Part shown: positions 36,431 to 44,837 of the stretch, piece by piece
Layout of the letters: every line of letters starts with the position of its first letter
Numbering within the stretch: position 1 is the stretch's first letter
Assembly: GCF_004342665.1 (NCBI RefSeq)
Contig: NZ_SMBY01000004.1
Span: forward strand, 31,004 to 95,003
Length of the DNA: 64,000 nt
Direction of reading: 5' to 3'
DNA from: Samsonia erythrinae
GTDB taxonomy: Bacteria; Pseudomonadota; Gammaproteobacteria; Enterobacterales; Enterobacteriaceae
Notes under the pieces: model-generated
Told to the model about the DNA's origin: nothing
Seen by the model: only the letters and a program-made list of their open reading frames with translations
Database searches by the model: none
Position numbers and translations under genes: made by a program

Positions 36431-37972
36431 TCAGGCTGATGGCGTCCTGTTGCGCGGCGGGCAGTGTTCAAGCAATTCAACGCTGCCGTCATCATTGGCC
36501 TGTTCAAGATAGACGTCAAAACCCCACAGGCGGTGGACGTGCTTCAGGACTTCATGACGGCTTTTATCCAGCGGCGCGCGGTTATGCGGTACATATCGCA
36601 GCGTCAGCGCCCGGTTGCCGCGCAGATCCACGTTCCAGACCTGAATGTTAGGCTCCAGATAACTCAGGTTGTACTGCGCGGACAGTTCCTGACGAATCAG
36701 CCGATAGCCTTCTTCATCATGAATCGCGGCAATTTCCAGATAGTTATTATGATCGTCGTCCAGCACCGCGAATAGCCGGAAATCACGCATCAGCTTTGGC
36801 GACAGGAACTGGCTGATGAAACTCTCGTCCTTAAAGTTCTGCATGGCAAAATGCAGCGTATCGAGCCAGTCCTTGCCGGCGATATCCGGGAACCAGTAGC
36901 GATCTTCGTCCGTCGGCGACTGACAAATACGTTTAATATCCTGAAACATGGCAAAACCCAGCGCATACGGGTTGATGCCATTGTAATACGGGCTGTTATA
37001 CGGCGGTTGGTAGATAACATTGGTGTGGCTGTGCAGGAATTCCAGCATGAAGCGTTCAGAGACGCGGCCTTCATCATAGAGGTGGTTGAGAATGGTGTAA
37101 TGCCAGAACGTGGCCCACCCTTCATTCATTACCTGAGTCTGTTTCTGCGGGTAGAAATACTGGCTGACTTTACGCACGATACGCAAAATCTCACGTTGCC
37201 AGGGTTCCAGCAGCGGGGCGTTTTTCTCCATAAAATAGAGCAGATTTTCCTGTGGTTCCTGAGGAAAACGTCTCGTCTGTTCCGGGGCAATGTCTTGTTC
37301 GCGACGCGGCAGCGTTTTCCACAGGTCGTTGACCTGACTTTGCAGGTAGGCCTCGCGGCTTTTCTGGCGAGATTTCTCCTCTTCCAGCGAGATTTTTTGC
37401 GGACGCTTATAGCGATCGACGCCATAATTCATTAACGCATGGCACGAGTCTAACAGGCGTTCGACATCGTCCACGCCATAGCGCTCTTCACATTGGGCGA
37501 TATATTGCCGGGCAAACAGCAGGTAATCGATAATGGAACTGGCATCGGTCCAACTGCGGAACAGGTAGTTGCCTTTAAAAAACGAGTTGTGTCCATAACA
37601 GGCGTGCGCCATCACCAGCGCCTGCATCGGGAGCGTATTCTCTTCCATCAAATAAGAGATACAGGGATCGGAATTAATGACGATTTCATACGCCAGCCCC
37701 TGCTGCCCGTGCTTGTAGCGCTGTTCGGTTTCGATAAATTTCTTCCCGAACGACCAGTGGGCATAGTTGATCGGCATGCCGATACTGGAATAGGCATCCA
37801 TCATTTGTTCTGACGTGATGACTTCTATCTGATGAGGATAGGTCTCCAGACGATACAGTTTGGCTACCCGGTCAATCTCATCAAGGTAGATCTGTAGCAG
37901 TTCAAACGTCCAGTCCGGTCCATCACTCAGACGAAGGGTTTTTTTTGCCTGATTGTCCGTCGATATAGCCAT
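36431..37972 (-). CDS. ycgB: SpoVR-family protein YcgB
   Basis: 513-residue member of the SpoVR family, with blocks MDAYSSIGMPINYAHWSFGK, MAHACYGHNSFFKGNYLF and MNEGWATFWHYTILNHLYDE. In enterobacteria YcgB is an RpoS-linked protein thought to act with the YeaG kinase and YeaH, both also in this window. Its biochemistry is unresolved. The ATG at 37972 follows AGGGGG and matches the E. coli N-terminus; an ATG six codons earlier is possible. It faces convergent fadR, as in E. coli. Confidence 0.94.
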   Translation of the reverse strand: MAISTDNQAKKTLRLSDGPDWTFELLQIYLDEIDRVAKLYRLETYPHQIEVITSEQMMDAYSSIGMPINYAHWSFGKKFIETEQRYKHGQQGLAYEIVINSDPCISYLMEENTLPMQALVMAHACYGHNSFFKGNYLFRSWTDASSIIDYLLFARQYIAQCEERYGVDDVERLLDSCHALMNYGVDRYKRPQKISLEEEKSRQKSREAYLQSQVNDLWKTLPRREQDIAPEQTRRFPQEPQENLLYFMEKNAPLLEPWQREILRIVRKVSQYFYPQKQTQVMNEGWATFWHYTILNHLYDEGRVSERFMLEFLHSHTNVIYQPPYNSPYYNGINPYALGFAMFQDIKRICQSPTDEDRYWFPDIAGKDWLDTLHFAMQNFKDESFISQFLSPKLMRDFRLFAVLDDDHNNYLEIAAIHDEEGYRLIRQELSAQYNLSYLEPNIQVWNVDLRGNRALTLRYVPHNRAPLDKSRHEVLKHVHRLWGFDVYLEQANDDGSVELLEHCPPRNRTPSA

Positions 37973-38214
37973 CCGCGCGCCCCCTGACATAACAAGCTGT
38001 TGTGTGAGATCTCGTTTACTGCCTTTCCTCTGGCCCCCGCCTAAAAAACACCGTGGTTCATTTAGTTATAGCTGAGCTTTGGACGCGCGGCAATTGGCGA
38101 ATTGACCGTATTCGGCGAATAAAGGCCGCTGATGGGATAGAGAAGAGACGTGTGTTGCGTGGCTTATCGCCAGGGCAGTGCGCTCTCCTGAGAGCGCACG
38201 AAATGCAGCATGAA

Positions 38215-39114
38215 CTAAGCGCGTTGATACCGTTTTAACAGAGCCTGAATATCGTTGAGGCGGGAGACGGCAATCGTCGATAGCTTCTCTTTAGAAACGT
38301 TGCGATCGAGCGAGATACAATCCTTCCAGAGAGAACGACCGGCAATCACGCCAGAGGCGCCGTTTTTCAACGCGCTCTCTACCTGAGGGAGAAACGTTGC
38401 GTGATCGACGCCCGCAGACAGGACGGCCCAGGGGATTTCACCGCAGAGCGTGGTCACGCGTGCACAGGCCTCATCAGATCCAGGATAAGGAATCTTCAAG
38501 ACTTTTGCGCCTTGCTCGATACAGGCCTGACAGCCTGCCGGAATGAGCTCGGGTAGGAGGCGGGTATAGGTTTCACGAGATTCATTTTCCAGAGAATAGG
38601 TCAGAAATTCGACGACGAGCAGTAAATCTTCCTGCGCAAAGTCCTGAATCACGGTTCGGAGTGTTTCAAGGTTACGGGTATTGGCTTCCGGTATATCCGG
38701 ACGAAGATAGATCATGATTTTTCCGCCGGTGGCACCCCATTCGCGCACTTTACGTGCCGTTACGCCCTCAACCATCGTGGAGATCCGGTAGCCTTTCGGG
38801 CTCGTTTCCCAACCTGAAGCGTCAAGCCCGATGAGCAGGCCGGTATCTCGGGGCAAAATATTTTCGTCGATAAGACCGGGTATGGCGCAGATCGGGTCAA
38901 CCAACACACAGCCTGCCTCCGCCGCCAGATAGCGGGTGATGTCATATTTTGTTTTTCCTAATATTTCATTGGTAATCGCGGCTTGTGCATCAGATGTCGG
39001 TGCCAATAACGTTCGCATACCGCCACGCTGATCGCAGGCAATAACCATCATGGCGCCCGTCGCGTTACAAATTAATTGATATCCCCGATGCTCAGCTGTT
39101 GTCATGGTGTTCAT
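38215..39114 (-). CDS. Class I ketose-1,6-bisphosphate aldolase, LacD/YihT-like
   Basis: 299-residue TIM-barrel aldolase of the LacD (tagatose-1,6-bisphosphate aldolase) / YihT (sulfofructose-1-phosphate aldolase) family. The Schiff-base lysine is Lys207 in KVLKIPYPG. Other blocks are VIACDQRGGM near residue 25 and WAVLSAGVDHATF, and the GASGVIAGRSLWK phosphate-binding loop. It is the last gene of the PTS operon and would split a ketose bisphosphate into dihydroxyacetone phosphate and glyceraldehyde 3-phosphate. The exact stereochemistry of the substrate (tagatose, fructose, sorbose or psicose type) is not decidable. GAGG lies 8 bases before the ATG. Confidence 0.8.
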   Translation of the reverse strand: MNTMTTAEHRGYQLICNATGAMMVIACDQRGGMRTLLAPTSDAQAAITNEILGKTKYDITRYLAAEAGCVLVDPICAIPGLIDENILPRDTGLLIGLDASGWETSPKGYRISTMVEGVTARKVREWGATGGKIMIYLRPDIPEANTRNLETLRTVIQDFAQEDLLLVVEFLTYSLENESRETYTRLLPELIPAGCQACIEQGAKVLKIPYPGSDEACARVTTLCGEIPWAVLSAGVDHATFLPQVESALKNGASGVIAGRSLWKDCISLDRNVSKEKLSTIAVSRLNDIQALLKRYQRA

Positions 39115-39150
39115 GATAATTACCTCATAAAAATTCTCGTAAATAAGCGA

Positions 39151-39684
39151 TTAATCCAGGTGGTTTTTAATCCATTGAATTAATTCCTGATGATTAATTT
39201 CCTTATCCTGATCAATCGTGTAACACTTCCCAATACACATCGGCCGTGCCTGATGCGCGAGTGAAATTAATTCCGGGAGATACTCGTCACCGGGATGGCC
39301 TTTTATTCTTTCATTCATTCTGGCTTGATATCGTTCTGTCACCCGGTTAGGCGAGATGGCATTCCATATTTCAAGCGGATGCTTGACATCACACGACGCC
39401 AGATATTCCTGTAATATCGATTTTTCACGAAATCCGAACCAGGCATCAAGAATGAGAATACTATTGTCAGGCGCCTGCCTAACAATGTTAAACATCGCCT
39501 GATACGCGGCGTACCCCAGCTTTCTATTTAGCGCTCTATCAATGATGTCGCAAAATTGCATCATGAACGGCTCTTTTATTTCATCCAGGCTTAACCGTGG
39601 GAGACTCAATTCATCGGCAATAATACGTGATACCGTGCTTTTCCCTGATGCGGGTATGCCATTTACTAAAATAAGCGTTTTCAT
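39151..39684 (-). CDS. P-loop kinase-like ATP-binding protein of the PTS operon
   Basis: 177-residue single-domain P-loop NTPase. Walker A is GIPASGKST at residues 9-17, followed by a DEIKEPF block and a lid-like region rich in Arg (PNRVTERYQARMNERIKG). This is the layout of small-molecule kinases such as gluconate or adenylylsulfate kinases. Its start overlaps the EIIA stop by 4 bases. A sugar or sugar-acid kinase role is inferred from the fold only. Codon and base composition is more AT-rich than in neighbouring core genes. Confidence 0.6.
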   Translation of the reverse strand: MKTLILVNGIPASGKSTVSRIIADELSLPRLSLDEIKEPFMMQFCDIIDRALNRKLGYAAYQAMFNIVRQAPDNSILILDAWFGFREKSILQEYLASCDVKHPLEIWNAISPNRVTERYQARMNERIKGHPGDEYLPELISLAHQARPMCIGKCYTIDQDKEINHQELIQWIKNHLD

Positions 39685-40118
39685 AATACCCCGACAATAT
39701 CGTCTGACGTGGTGGCATATCGAATTCGAGAGAGCACGTCGTCCTTTTCCAATAAATTGACGATTGAGGCGATACCTTGCGTAATATGCGCATCGCTGTT
39801 AACGCCACCGAACATAATTAAAATATCTACCGGTTCACTTCCCTGAATAGAGAGCGGCGTTTTTAACGTCAGTAAACTGAAACAATTCTCGATAACGCCG
39901 CATTCAGGGCGTGCATGTGGAATAGCGATGCCTTCATCAAAAACATAATAAGGACCGTATTCCTTCGTGCTGTCTATCACCGCGATGGGATAGTTTTTCG
40001 TAATACGCCCCGCGCTGATTAATGGTTTCGCGGCACAATAAATAGCCTCTTCCCATGTTTCACATATCACGCCGAGCTGAATGCAATTGTGCTGCAAAAG
40101 GAAATTTTTTATGCTCAT
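39681..40118 (-). CDS. PTS EIIA component (fructose/mannitol-ascorbate type)
   Basis: 145-residue PTS_EIIA_2 domain that takes phosphate from HPr and passes it to the EIIB of this operon. The active histidine is His68 in DEGIAIPHARPE. The hydrophobic core LLTLKTPLSIQGSEPVDILIMFGGV is characteristic of the domain. It resembles the UlaC/SgcA group. The kinase-like gene follows with overlapping start and stop, and a 92-aa gene of unknown role precedes it by 6 bases. Confidence 0.88.
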   Translation of the reverse strand: MSIKNFLLQHNCIQLGVICETWEEAIYCAAKPLISAGRITKNYPIAVIDSTKEYGPYYVFDEGIAIPHARPECGVIENCFSLLTLKTPLSIQGSEPVDILIMFGGVNSDAHITQGIASIVNLLEKDDVLSRIRYATTSDDIVGVL

Positions 40119-40124
40119 AAAACC

Positions 40125-40403
40125 TCATATATTTTTCCGAATGGTGTTTCTGAGTTCATCTATCTGAATGAAGAGATTATCAACACGATCCCGATAGTCA
40201 GGATGGGAAGAAAATAACTGAATAGCCTGATTGTATTTAATCATTAGCATTTTTTGCGTTTCACTGTGGCTCGGATCTTGTACTAAACGAGATTCAAGTT
40301 CCGCTAATTCTTCCTCAATTTCCCTGATACGATTGTCATCCGTATTACCGCGGTGACTGGAAGAGAGACTTGGCGATAAAAAACGTTTAAGTAGAGAAAA
40401 CAT
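40125..40403 (-). CDS. 92-aa coiled-coil protein in the PTS operon, function unknown
   Basis: Small soluble protein, strongly charged, with a predicted coiled-coil from about residue 25 to 45 (REIEEELAELESRL) and a second helical segment near the end (IDELRNTIRKN). It carries no signal peptide, membrane span or catalytic motif. It lies between the EIIC and EIIA genes, 47 and 6 bases away, and follows GGAG in its leader. I do not recognise the family. The position suggests a partner of the transporter or kinase, but that is inference. Confidence 0.65.
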   Translation of the reverse strand: MFSLLKRFLSPSLSSSHRGNTDDNRIREIEEELAELESRLVQDPSHSETQKMLMIKYNQAIQLFSSHPDYRDRVDNLFIQIDELRNTIRKNI

Positions 40404-40450
40404 CGTGACTCCTTAAGCAATTTGCATAATGACGACAGGCCTATGCGCTA

Positions 40451-41785
40451 TTACGATGATTTACGATTCGCAATAAAGGCAATAAATGCCACGAACGCGA
40501 CAAATGCGGCGACAAATAACCAGTCTTGCTGGAAGGCGTGTCCTAATATCAGGCCTGTACCGATGACATCAGAATCACTGAAGGTGACACCGGTAAATCC
40601 GAAGACTTCCAGTAAGGGCACCAGAATGGCGGGCAATAAGGTAATGAAAAGACCATGGACGACACCGCCGATGACTGCGCCACGCCGTCCTCCCAACGCG
40701 TTACCGAAAATCCCCGCTGTTCCGCCTGCAAAGAAGTTGGTCAATAAACCTGGCAAAATCATCGCCAATCCAAACATCGGGAAGATCAGCATTCCCAGAA
40801 TGGAACCGACGGTAGTGGCGAGGAAACCGACAATTACGGCATTGGGCGCATAAGGGAAGAGCACCGGGCAATCCAACGCGGGTTTAGCGTTAGGCACCAG
40901 ACGCATGGCGATACCCCGAAAAGCGGGAACTAGTTCGTTAAGCAGCAGACGTACGCCGCTGTAGAGAACAAAAACGCCCGCCACAAACTGCATGGACTGC
41001 ATGAAGGAATACATCAGATAGTTGATGCCGTTAGCATATTGCGCAATGTAGGCCGGTCCCGCCGCCACCGCGGGGATGAGGTACATTGGCACCATAACGA
41101 CGGCCATCGACAGGTAAGTATCCTGCAAAAATTTAAAGTTATCGGGCAGCGTTAAATCTTCGGTGGACTTGGAGTTTTTACCGACCAGCCGAGCGACAGC
41201 GGCCTGCACCAGATACCCGATGGTACAAAAGTGCCCCAGCGCAACATCATCAGAATTCGTGATTTTACGGACAATCGGCTGTGCCAGTGCAGGCATCAGC
41301 ACGGCCATCATACCGCCAAATATGCCTCCGGTTAGGATCAGCGTCGCGCCGGTCAAGCCCGATTTATAGCCGATGACGGTACCGATTGTCGCCATCCACA
41401 GCAGAGCCTGTCCGGTCAGGAAGATATATTTAAAAGGGGTAATTCGCGCAATAAGGATGTTGACGGCAAAGATCACCATGAGCGTCAACGCGACTTCTGA
41501 CCCAAGTTCGCGATTTGCCAACCCGGCGATGGCGGCGACATCGGTGATGTAGCCTTTCATACCAAAGCCTTGAGTAAAGATGCTGTTCAAATACGTCAGG
41601 GTATCGACGATGATGTTAATCCCCGCCATCATGATGAGGAAACCAAGCAGTGTTTTGAACGTCCCCTCTGCAATTTTTCCTACCGATTTCTTCTGTAAAA
41701 TCAATCCGATCATGGCGATCAGCGCGATTAATATGGATGCCTGGCCTAATAAATCTTTCACAATGAAATTGATAACGGTGTTCAT
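40451..41785 (-). CDS. PTS EIIC component, UlaA/SgaT-like permease
   Basis: 444-residue membrane permease of the ascorbate-galactitol PTS superfamily with about eleven hydrophobic segments. The regions GFLIMMAGINIIVDTL, ALDCPVLFPYAPNAVIVGFL and GNALGGRRGAVIGG align with UlaA from memory. Unlike classic glucose-type EIIC proteins it has no fused EIIB. It moves the phosphorylated substrate with the separate EIIB and EIIA of this operon. The C-terminus is an unusual Ala/Phe/Val/Ile repeat (FVAFVAFIAFIA). Substrate unknown. Confidence 0.85.
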   Translation of the reverse strand: MNTVINFIVKDLLGQASILIALIAMIGLILQKKSVGKIAEGTFKTLLGFLIMMAGINIIVDTLTYLNSIFTQGFGMKGYITDVAAIAGLANRELGSEVALTLMVIFAVNILIARITPFKYIFLTGQALLWMATIGTVIGYKSGLTGATLILTGGIFGGMMAVLMPALAQPIVRKITNSDDVALGHFCTIGYLVQAAVARLVGKNSKSTEDLTLPDNFKFLQDTYLSMAVVMVPMYLIPAVAAGPAYIAQYANGINYLMYSFMQSMQFVAGVFVLYSGVRLLLNELVPAFRGIAMRLVPNAKPALDCPVLFPYAPNAVIVGFLATTVGSILGMLIFPMFGLAMILPGLLTNFFAGGTAGIFGNALGGRRGAVIGGVVHGLFITLLPAILVPLLEVFGFTGVTFSDSDVIGTGLILGHAFQQDWLFVAAFVAFVAFIAFIANRKSS

Positions 41786-41798
41786 TTCTCACCTCATG

Positions 41799-42092
41799 CT
41801 ATTTATGAGCCTGGATATAAGCTAATATTTTTTCTTCTATTTCATCTTTGTCGGTAAGTTTATTAAGAATGATGACTCTTTTTTTCTCATCTTCACTGGC
41901 ATCGCTATTCAGGATTTCAGCAAATATTTTCTGGGTTAGAATGACGTCATAATTAAAGGCGGAGGCTTCTGAAATCGTGGTGTGATTGATTTCAGCATCA
42001 ATGCCCAATTTTTTTAGTACGGATTTCGCACTCATTTCGATAGCGAAACTGGAACCTAATCCACAGCCGCAAACGCAAAGTACTTTCAACAT
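41799..42092 (-). CDS. PTS EIIB component, UlaB-like
   Basis: 97-residue PTS_IIB domain with the phosphorylatable Cys8 in the P-loop CVCGCGLGSSF, the same place as in UlaB. It accepts phosphate from EIIA and phosphorylates the sugar during transport. The start MLKVLC at 42092 follows GAGG by 8 bases; the longer frame overlapping the upstream gene is rejected. It is 10 bases after the phosphofructokinase gene and 13 before EIIC. Confidence 0.87.
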   Translation of the reverse strand: MLKVLCVCGCGLGSSFAIEMSAKSVLKKLGIDAEINHTTISEASAFNYDVILTQKIFAEILNSDASEDEKKRVIILNKLTDKDEIEEKILAYIQAHK

Positions 42093-42102
42093 AATAATGG
42101 CC

Positions 42103-43083
42103 TCATATAAGATGATGAGCTTTCGCGAGCTTATAATAGTGACTTTCGACATCAACCAAACGTTGTTTGGAATCCTCCAGATCGATAGGGATGGCCTTGT
42201 TGTTATTATTGATAATGATAATTTTATTTGTCAGTCCGGCGTTAATACACCGAACGACCTCTTCTGCAAGCAGGGTGCCCTGAATAATTTCTTCCCCGGT
42301 GGGCGCGCCATTTCGTAAACCATATCCCAAAATAGTTTTTCGGATACGGATTCCAATCTTGTGCTCTAGTTTCTTGATAATCGTATCGATAGCGCCCTGA
42401 AAGCCGGGGGTATATTCATGGGTATAGCCTTCAGAGCATAAAATAATCACGCTGTTTTGTTCTGCGATTTTCTCCCGAATACATTGTGATAACGTCTCAA
42501 TATCCCAGGGGGATTCCGGGATGAGTGCGATATCGGCATTGCTTTTTAATGCTGCCTGTAGTGTTAATTCCCCACAATAGCCACCGAGTAATTCAATCAT
42601 GAATACCCGACCTTGTAATCCACGGCCCGTATTGCGCAGCTTTTCTACCTCACTCATTACCTGTTCACAGGCGGTAGAAAAACCAATCGTATAGCTATTC
42701 CCTGAGATATCGTTATCAATCGTCATTCCTACGCCGTAGCAATGAATACCGTAGTGGCTTAATTTTTTCAGAAATTGGAATGAGCCATCTCCACCAGCCA
42801 TAATAAGCGCATCGAGTTTTTGTTTTTGGATGTTTTTAACGATTTTCTCGTAATCTGTTTTTCTGCACTTTCCGGTTTTTCTCCCTGATGTAATCAAGGG
42901 CATTGATGAGAGTGAATAATCCACCAAATCGCGACGAGTGAGGGTTTTACAGCGGTTATCAATAAGTCCATTAATTCCACCATCGAAAATGATGATGTCT
43001 GAGGCAACCATTCTATTCACCTGAAAGATGAAATTATTTATTCCACTAACGTCGCCGCCGCTAATGACTAATCCAATTCTCAT
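42103..43083 (-). CDS. Divergent 6-phosphofructokinase-family sugar-phosphate kinase
   Basis: 326-residue PFK-A fold kinase, first gene of the PTS operon. From this start the GGDG motif of ATP-dependent enzymes is near residue 98, and the catalytic TIDND near residue 121 is intact. The usual MGR block reads ELLGGYCGELTL, so the Arg normally found after MG is Gly; this may change substrate or effector binding. Chromosomal housekeeping pfkA is expected elsewhere, so this is a pathway-specific paralog. It probably phosphorylates the PTS product at C1. The second ATG (43083) is favoured by AGGG spacing over 43089. Confidence 0.78.
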   Translation of the reverse strand: MRIGLVISGGDVSGINNFIFQVNRMVASDIIIFDGGINGLIDNRCKTLTRRDLVDYSLSSMPLITSGRKTGKCRKTDYEKIVKNIQKQKLDALIMAGGDGSFQFLKKLSHYGIHCYGVGMTIDNDISGNSYTIGFSTACEQVMSEVEKLRNTGRGLQGRVFMIELLGGYCGELTLQAALKSNADIALIPESPWDIETLSQCIREKIAEQNSVIILCSEGYTHEYTPGFQGAIDTIIKKLEHKIGIRIRKTILGYGLRNGAPTGEEIIQGTLLAEEVVRCINAGLTNKIIIINNNNKAIPIDLEDSKQRLVDVESHYYKLAKAHHLI

Positions 43084-43223
43084 CGTCATACCCTAAAATA
43101 TGAATAACCATCGTGTGAACACAATGTTATTAAACTAATAAGGTGTTTTTTTGATGAATGTCTCAAATTTGTATTTAACTATGGGGAGGCATGTCTTGAC
43201 ATTGATGTTTTTGATTCTATTGT

Positions 43224-43239
43224 TGTGATGATTATCACT
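43224..43239. promoter_or_regulatory. CRP site upstream of the PTS operon
   Basis: TGTGATGATTATCACT matches the CRP consensus TGTGA-N6-TCACA at 9 of 10 positions. It is about 140 bases upstream of the phosphofructokinase-family gene, fitting catabolite control of an accessory sugar operon. Confidence 0.75.
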
Positions 43240-43401
43240 ATTTAAAAATAAGTTATTCCACTAACTTGTTAATTAATTTGAAATTTAACATTTTCATCTT
43301 TTTTATTTTCTTTATCTTTTTCTGTTAAAAAGCGAGTGCGTATTTTGTGAATGATTTCACAGTTATTCCGTTACGATCTCAATGATGAATCGACGAGTCG
43401 A

Positions 43402-43430
43402 AAAGATAACAATAGATAAATGTTATCGTT
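43402..43430. promoter_or_regulatory. Inverted repeat, possible operator near dadA/PTS promoters
   Basis: AAAGATAACA and TGTTATCGTT are inverted copies (9 of 10 pairs) separated by 9 bases. This arrangement suits a dimeric repressor. Which of the two divergent genes it serves is not known. Confidence 0.45.
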
Positions 43431-43566
43431 GAGACGAGTGACAATTCCTTCTCAAGTGCTAGAGTAGTCTTCAGTTTTACCTTTTATCTAGTGTTTTATT
43501 CCATTAAATAAGCATTTATCCAGCAGATTAGACAATCATCAGCGGAGAGAAAGGGAGAGCAGTAAC

Positions 43567-44820
43567 ATGCGGGTTGTGATCTTGGGAAGTGGTGTCATTG
43601 GCGTCAGTTCCGCCTGGTATCTGGCACAAGCAGGGCATGATGTCACCGTTATTGACAGGCAACCGGAGCCCGCGCAGGAAACCAGCGCCGGGAATGCCGG
43701 ACAGATCTCTCCCGGTTATGCCGCGCCGTGGGCGGCGCCGGGAATACCGCTGAAAGCGATAAAATGGCTGTTTCAGCGTCATGCGCCGTTGGCCATTCGG
43801 CCAGATTTCACTGCGGCACAGCTACGCTGGATGTGGCAGATGTTGCTCAACTGCGATGCGCGCCACTATAAAACCAACAAAGCGCGGATGGTGCGTCTGG
43901 CGGAATACAGCCGAGACTGTCTGCAACAGCTGCGGCAGGAGACGGGTATTCAGTACGAAGGACGGCAAGGCGGCACGCTGCAACTGTTCCGCACCGAACA
44001 GCAATATGAAGATGCGTCTCGTGATATCGCGGTGCTGCAAGAGGCCGGCGTGCCTTACCAACTGTTGACCCGCCATGAACTGGCCTCGGTGGAACCCGCG
44101 TTGGCGAACGTGGCGGAGAAGCTCACCGGCGGGCTGCGTTTGCCGCATGATGAGACGGGGGACTGCCAGTTGTTTACTCGTCAACTGGCGGCGATGGCCG
44201 CCGATGCCGGCGTCACGTTTAAACTGGGGCGCACGGTGCGTCAACTGCGGGTTGAAGGGAAGAACGTTACGGGCGTGCAGTGCGATAACGAGATGTTCGT
44301 CGCGGATGCCTATGTGATGGCCTGTGGCGCCTATTCAACCGGCTTGCTGCGACAGTGGTTTGATATCCCGGTTTACCCGCTGAAAGGCTATTCTCTGACG
44401 ATCCCCATGGCGGATGATGACGCGTCGCCCGTCTCTACGGTGCTGGATGAAACCTACAAGGTTGCCATCACCCGCTTTGACAACCGTATTCGCGTTGGCG
44501 GCATGGCCGAAGTCGTGGGGTTCAACACCGGACTGAACGCGAAGCGCCGGGAAACGCTGGAAATGGTGGTGCGCGATCTGTATCCACAGTGCGGGCCGAT
44601 TGAACAGGCCACGTTCTGGTCAGGGTTGCGACCGATGACGCCGGATGGGACGCCGCTGGTGGGTCGTTCCCCGTTAGACAATCTGTATCTGAACACCGGT
44701 CATGGCACCTTAGGCTGGACAATGGCCTGCGGCTCAGGGAAATTGCTGGCTGATATCATGTCGGATAAATCACCGGATATTGCGTCCGATGATTTATCCG
44801 TGTCGCGTTATGCCCGTTAA
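43567..44820 (+). CDS. dadA: D-amino acid dehydrogenase small subunit DadA
   Basis: 417-residue FAD-dependent membrane-associated dehydrogenase that oxidises D-alanine and other D-amino acids and feeds electrons to the respiratory chain. The N-terminal dinucleotide-binding motif is [16 protein letters not shown], with the [19 protein letters not shown] block typical of DadA. The C-terminal [14 protein letters not shown] closes the FAD domain. AGAGAAAGGGAG precedes the ATG. In E. coli the racemase gene dadX follows immediately; here it is replaced by a transporter gene on the other strand. Confidence 0.95.
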   Translation: MRVVILGSGVIGVSSAWYLAQAGHDVTVIDRQPEPAQETSAGNAGQISPGYAAPWAAPGIPLKAIKWLFQRHAPLAIRPDFTAAQLRWMWQMLLNCDARHYKTNKARMVRLAEYSRDCLQQLRQETGIQYEGRQGGTLQLFRTEQQYEDASRDIAVLQEAGVPYQLLTRHELASVEPALANVAEKLTGGLRLPHDETGDCQLFTRQLAAMAADAGVTFKLGRTVRQLRVEGKNVTGVQCDNEMFVADAYVMACGAYSTGLLRQWFDIPVYPLKGYSLTIPMADDDASPVSTVLDETYKVAITRFDNRIRVGGMAEVVGFNTGLNAKRRETLEMVVRDLYPQCGPIEQATFWSGLRPMTPDGTPLVGRSPLDNLYLNTGHGTLGWTMACGSGKLLADIMSDKSPDIASDDLSVSRYAR

Positions 44821-44837
44821 CGCGTCGCTATTCCGAA

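Larger units (their letters stand above)
43090..43566. other. Control region between the PTS operon and dadA
   Basis: A strongly AT-rich 477-base divergent region. It holds a near-consensus CRP site and a separate inverted repeat (both listed). No ORF or RNA gene is seen. The sharp change in base composition against dadA marks the edge of the inserted segment. Confidence 0.6.
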
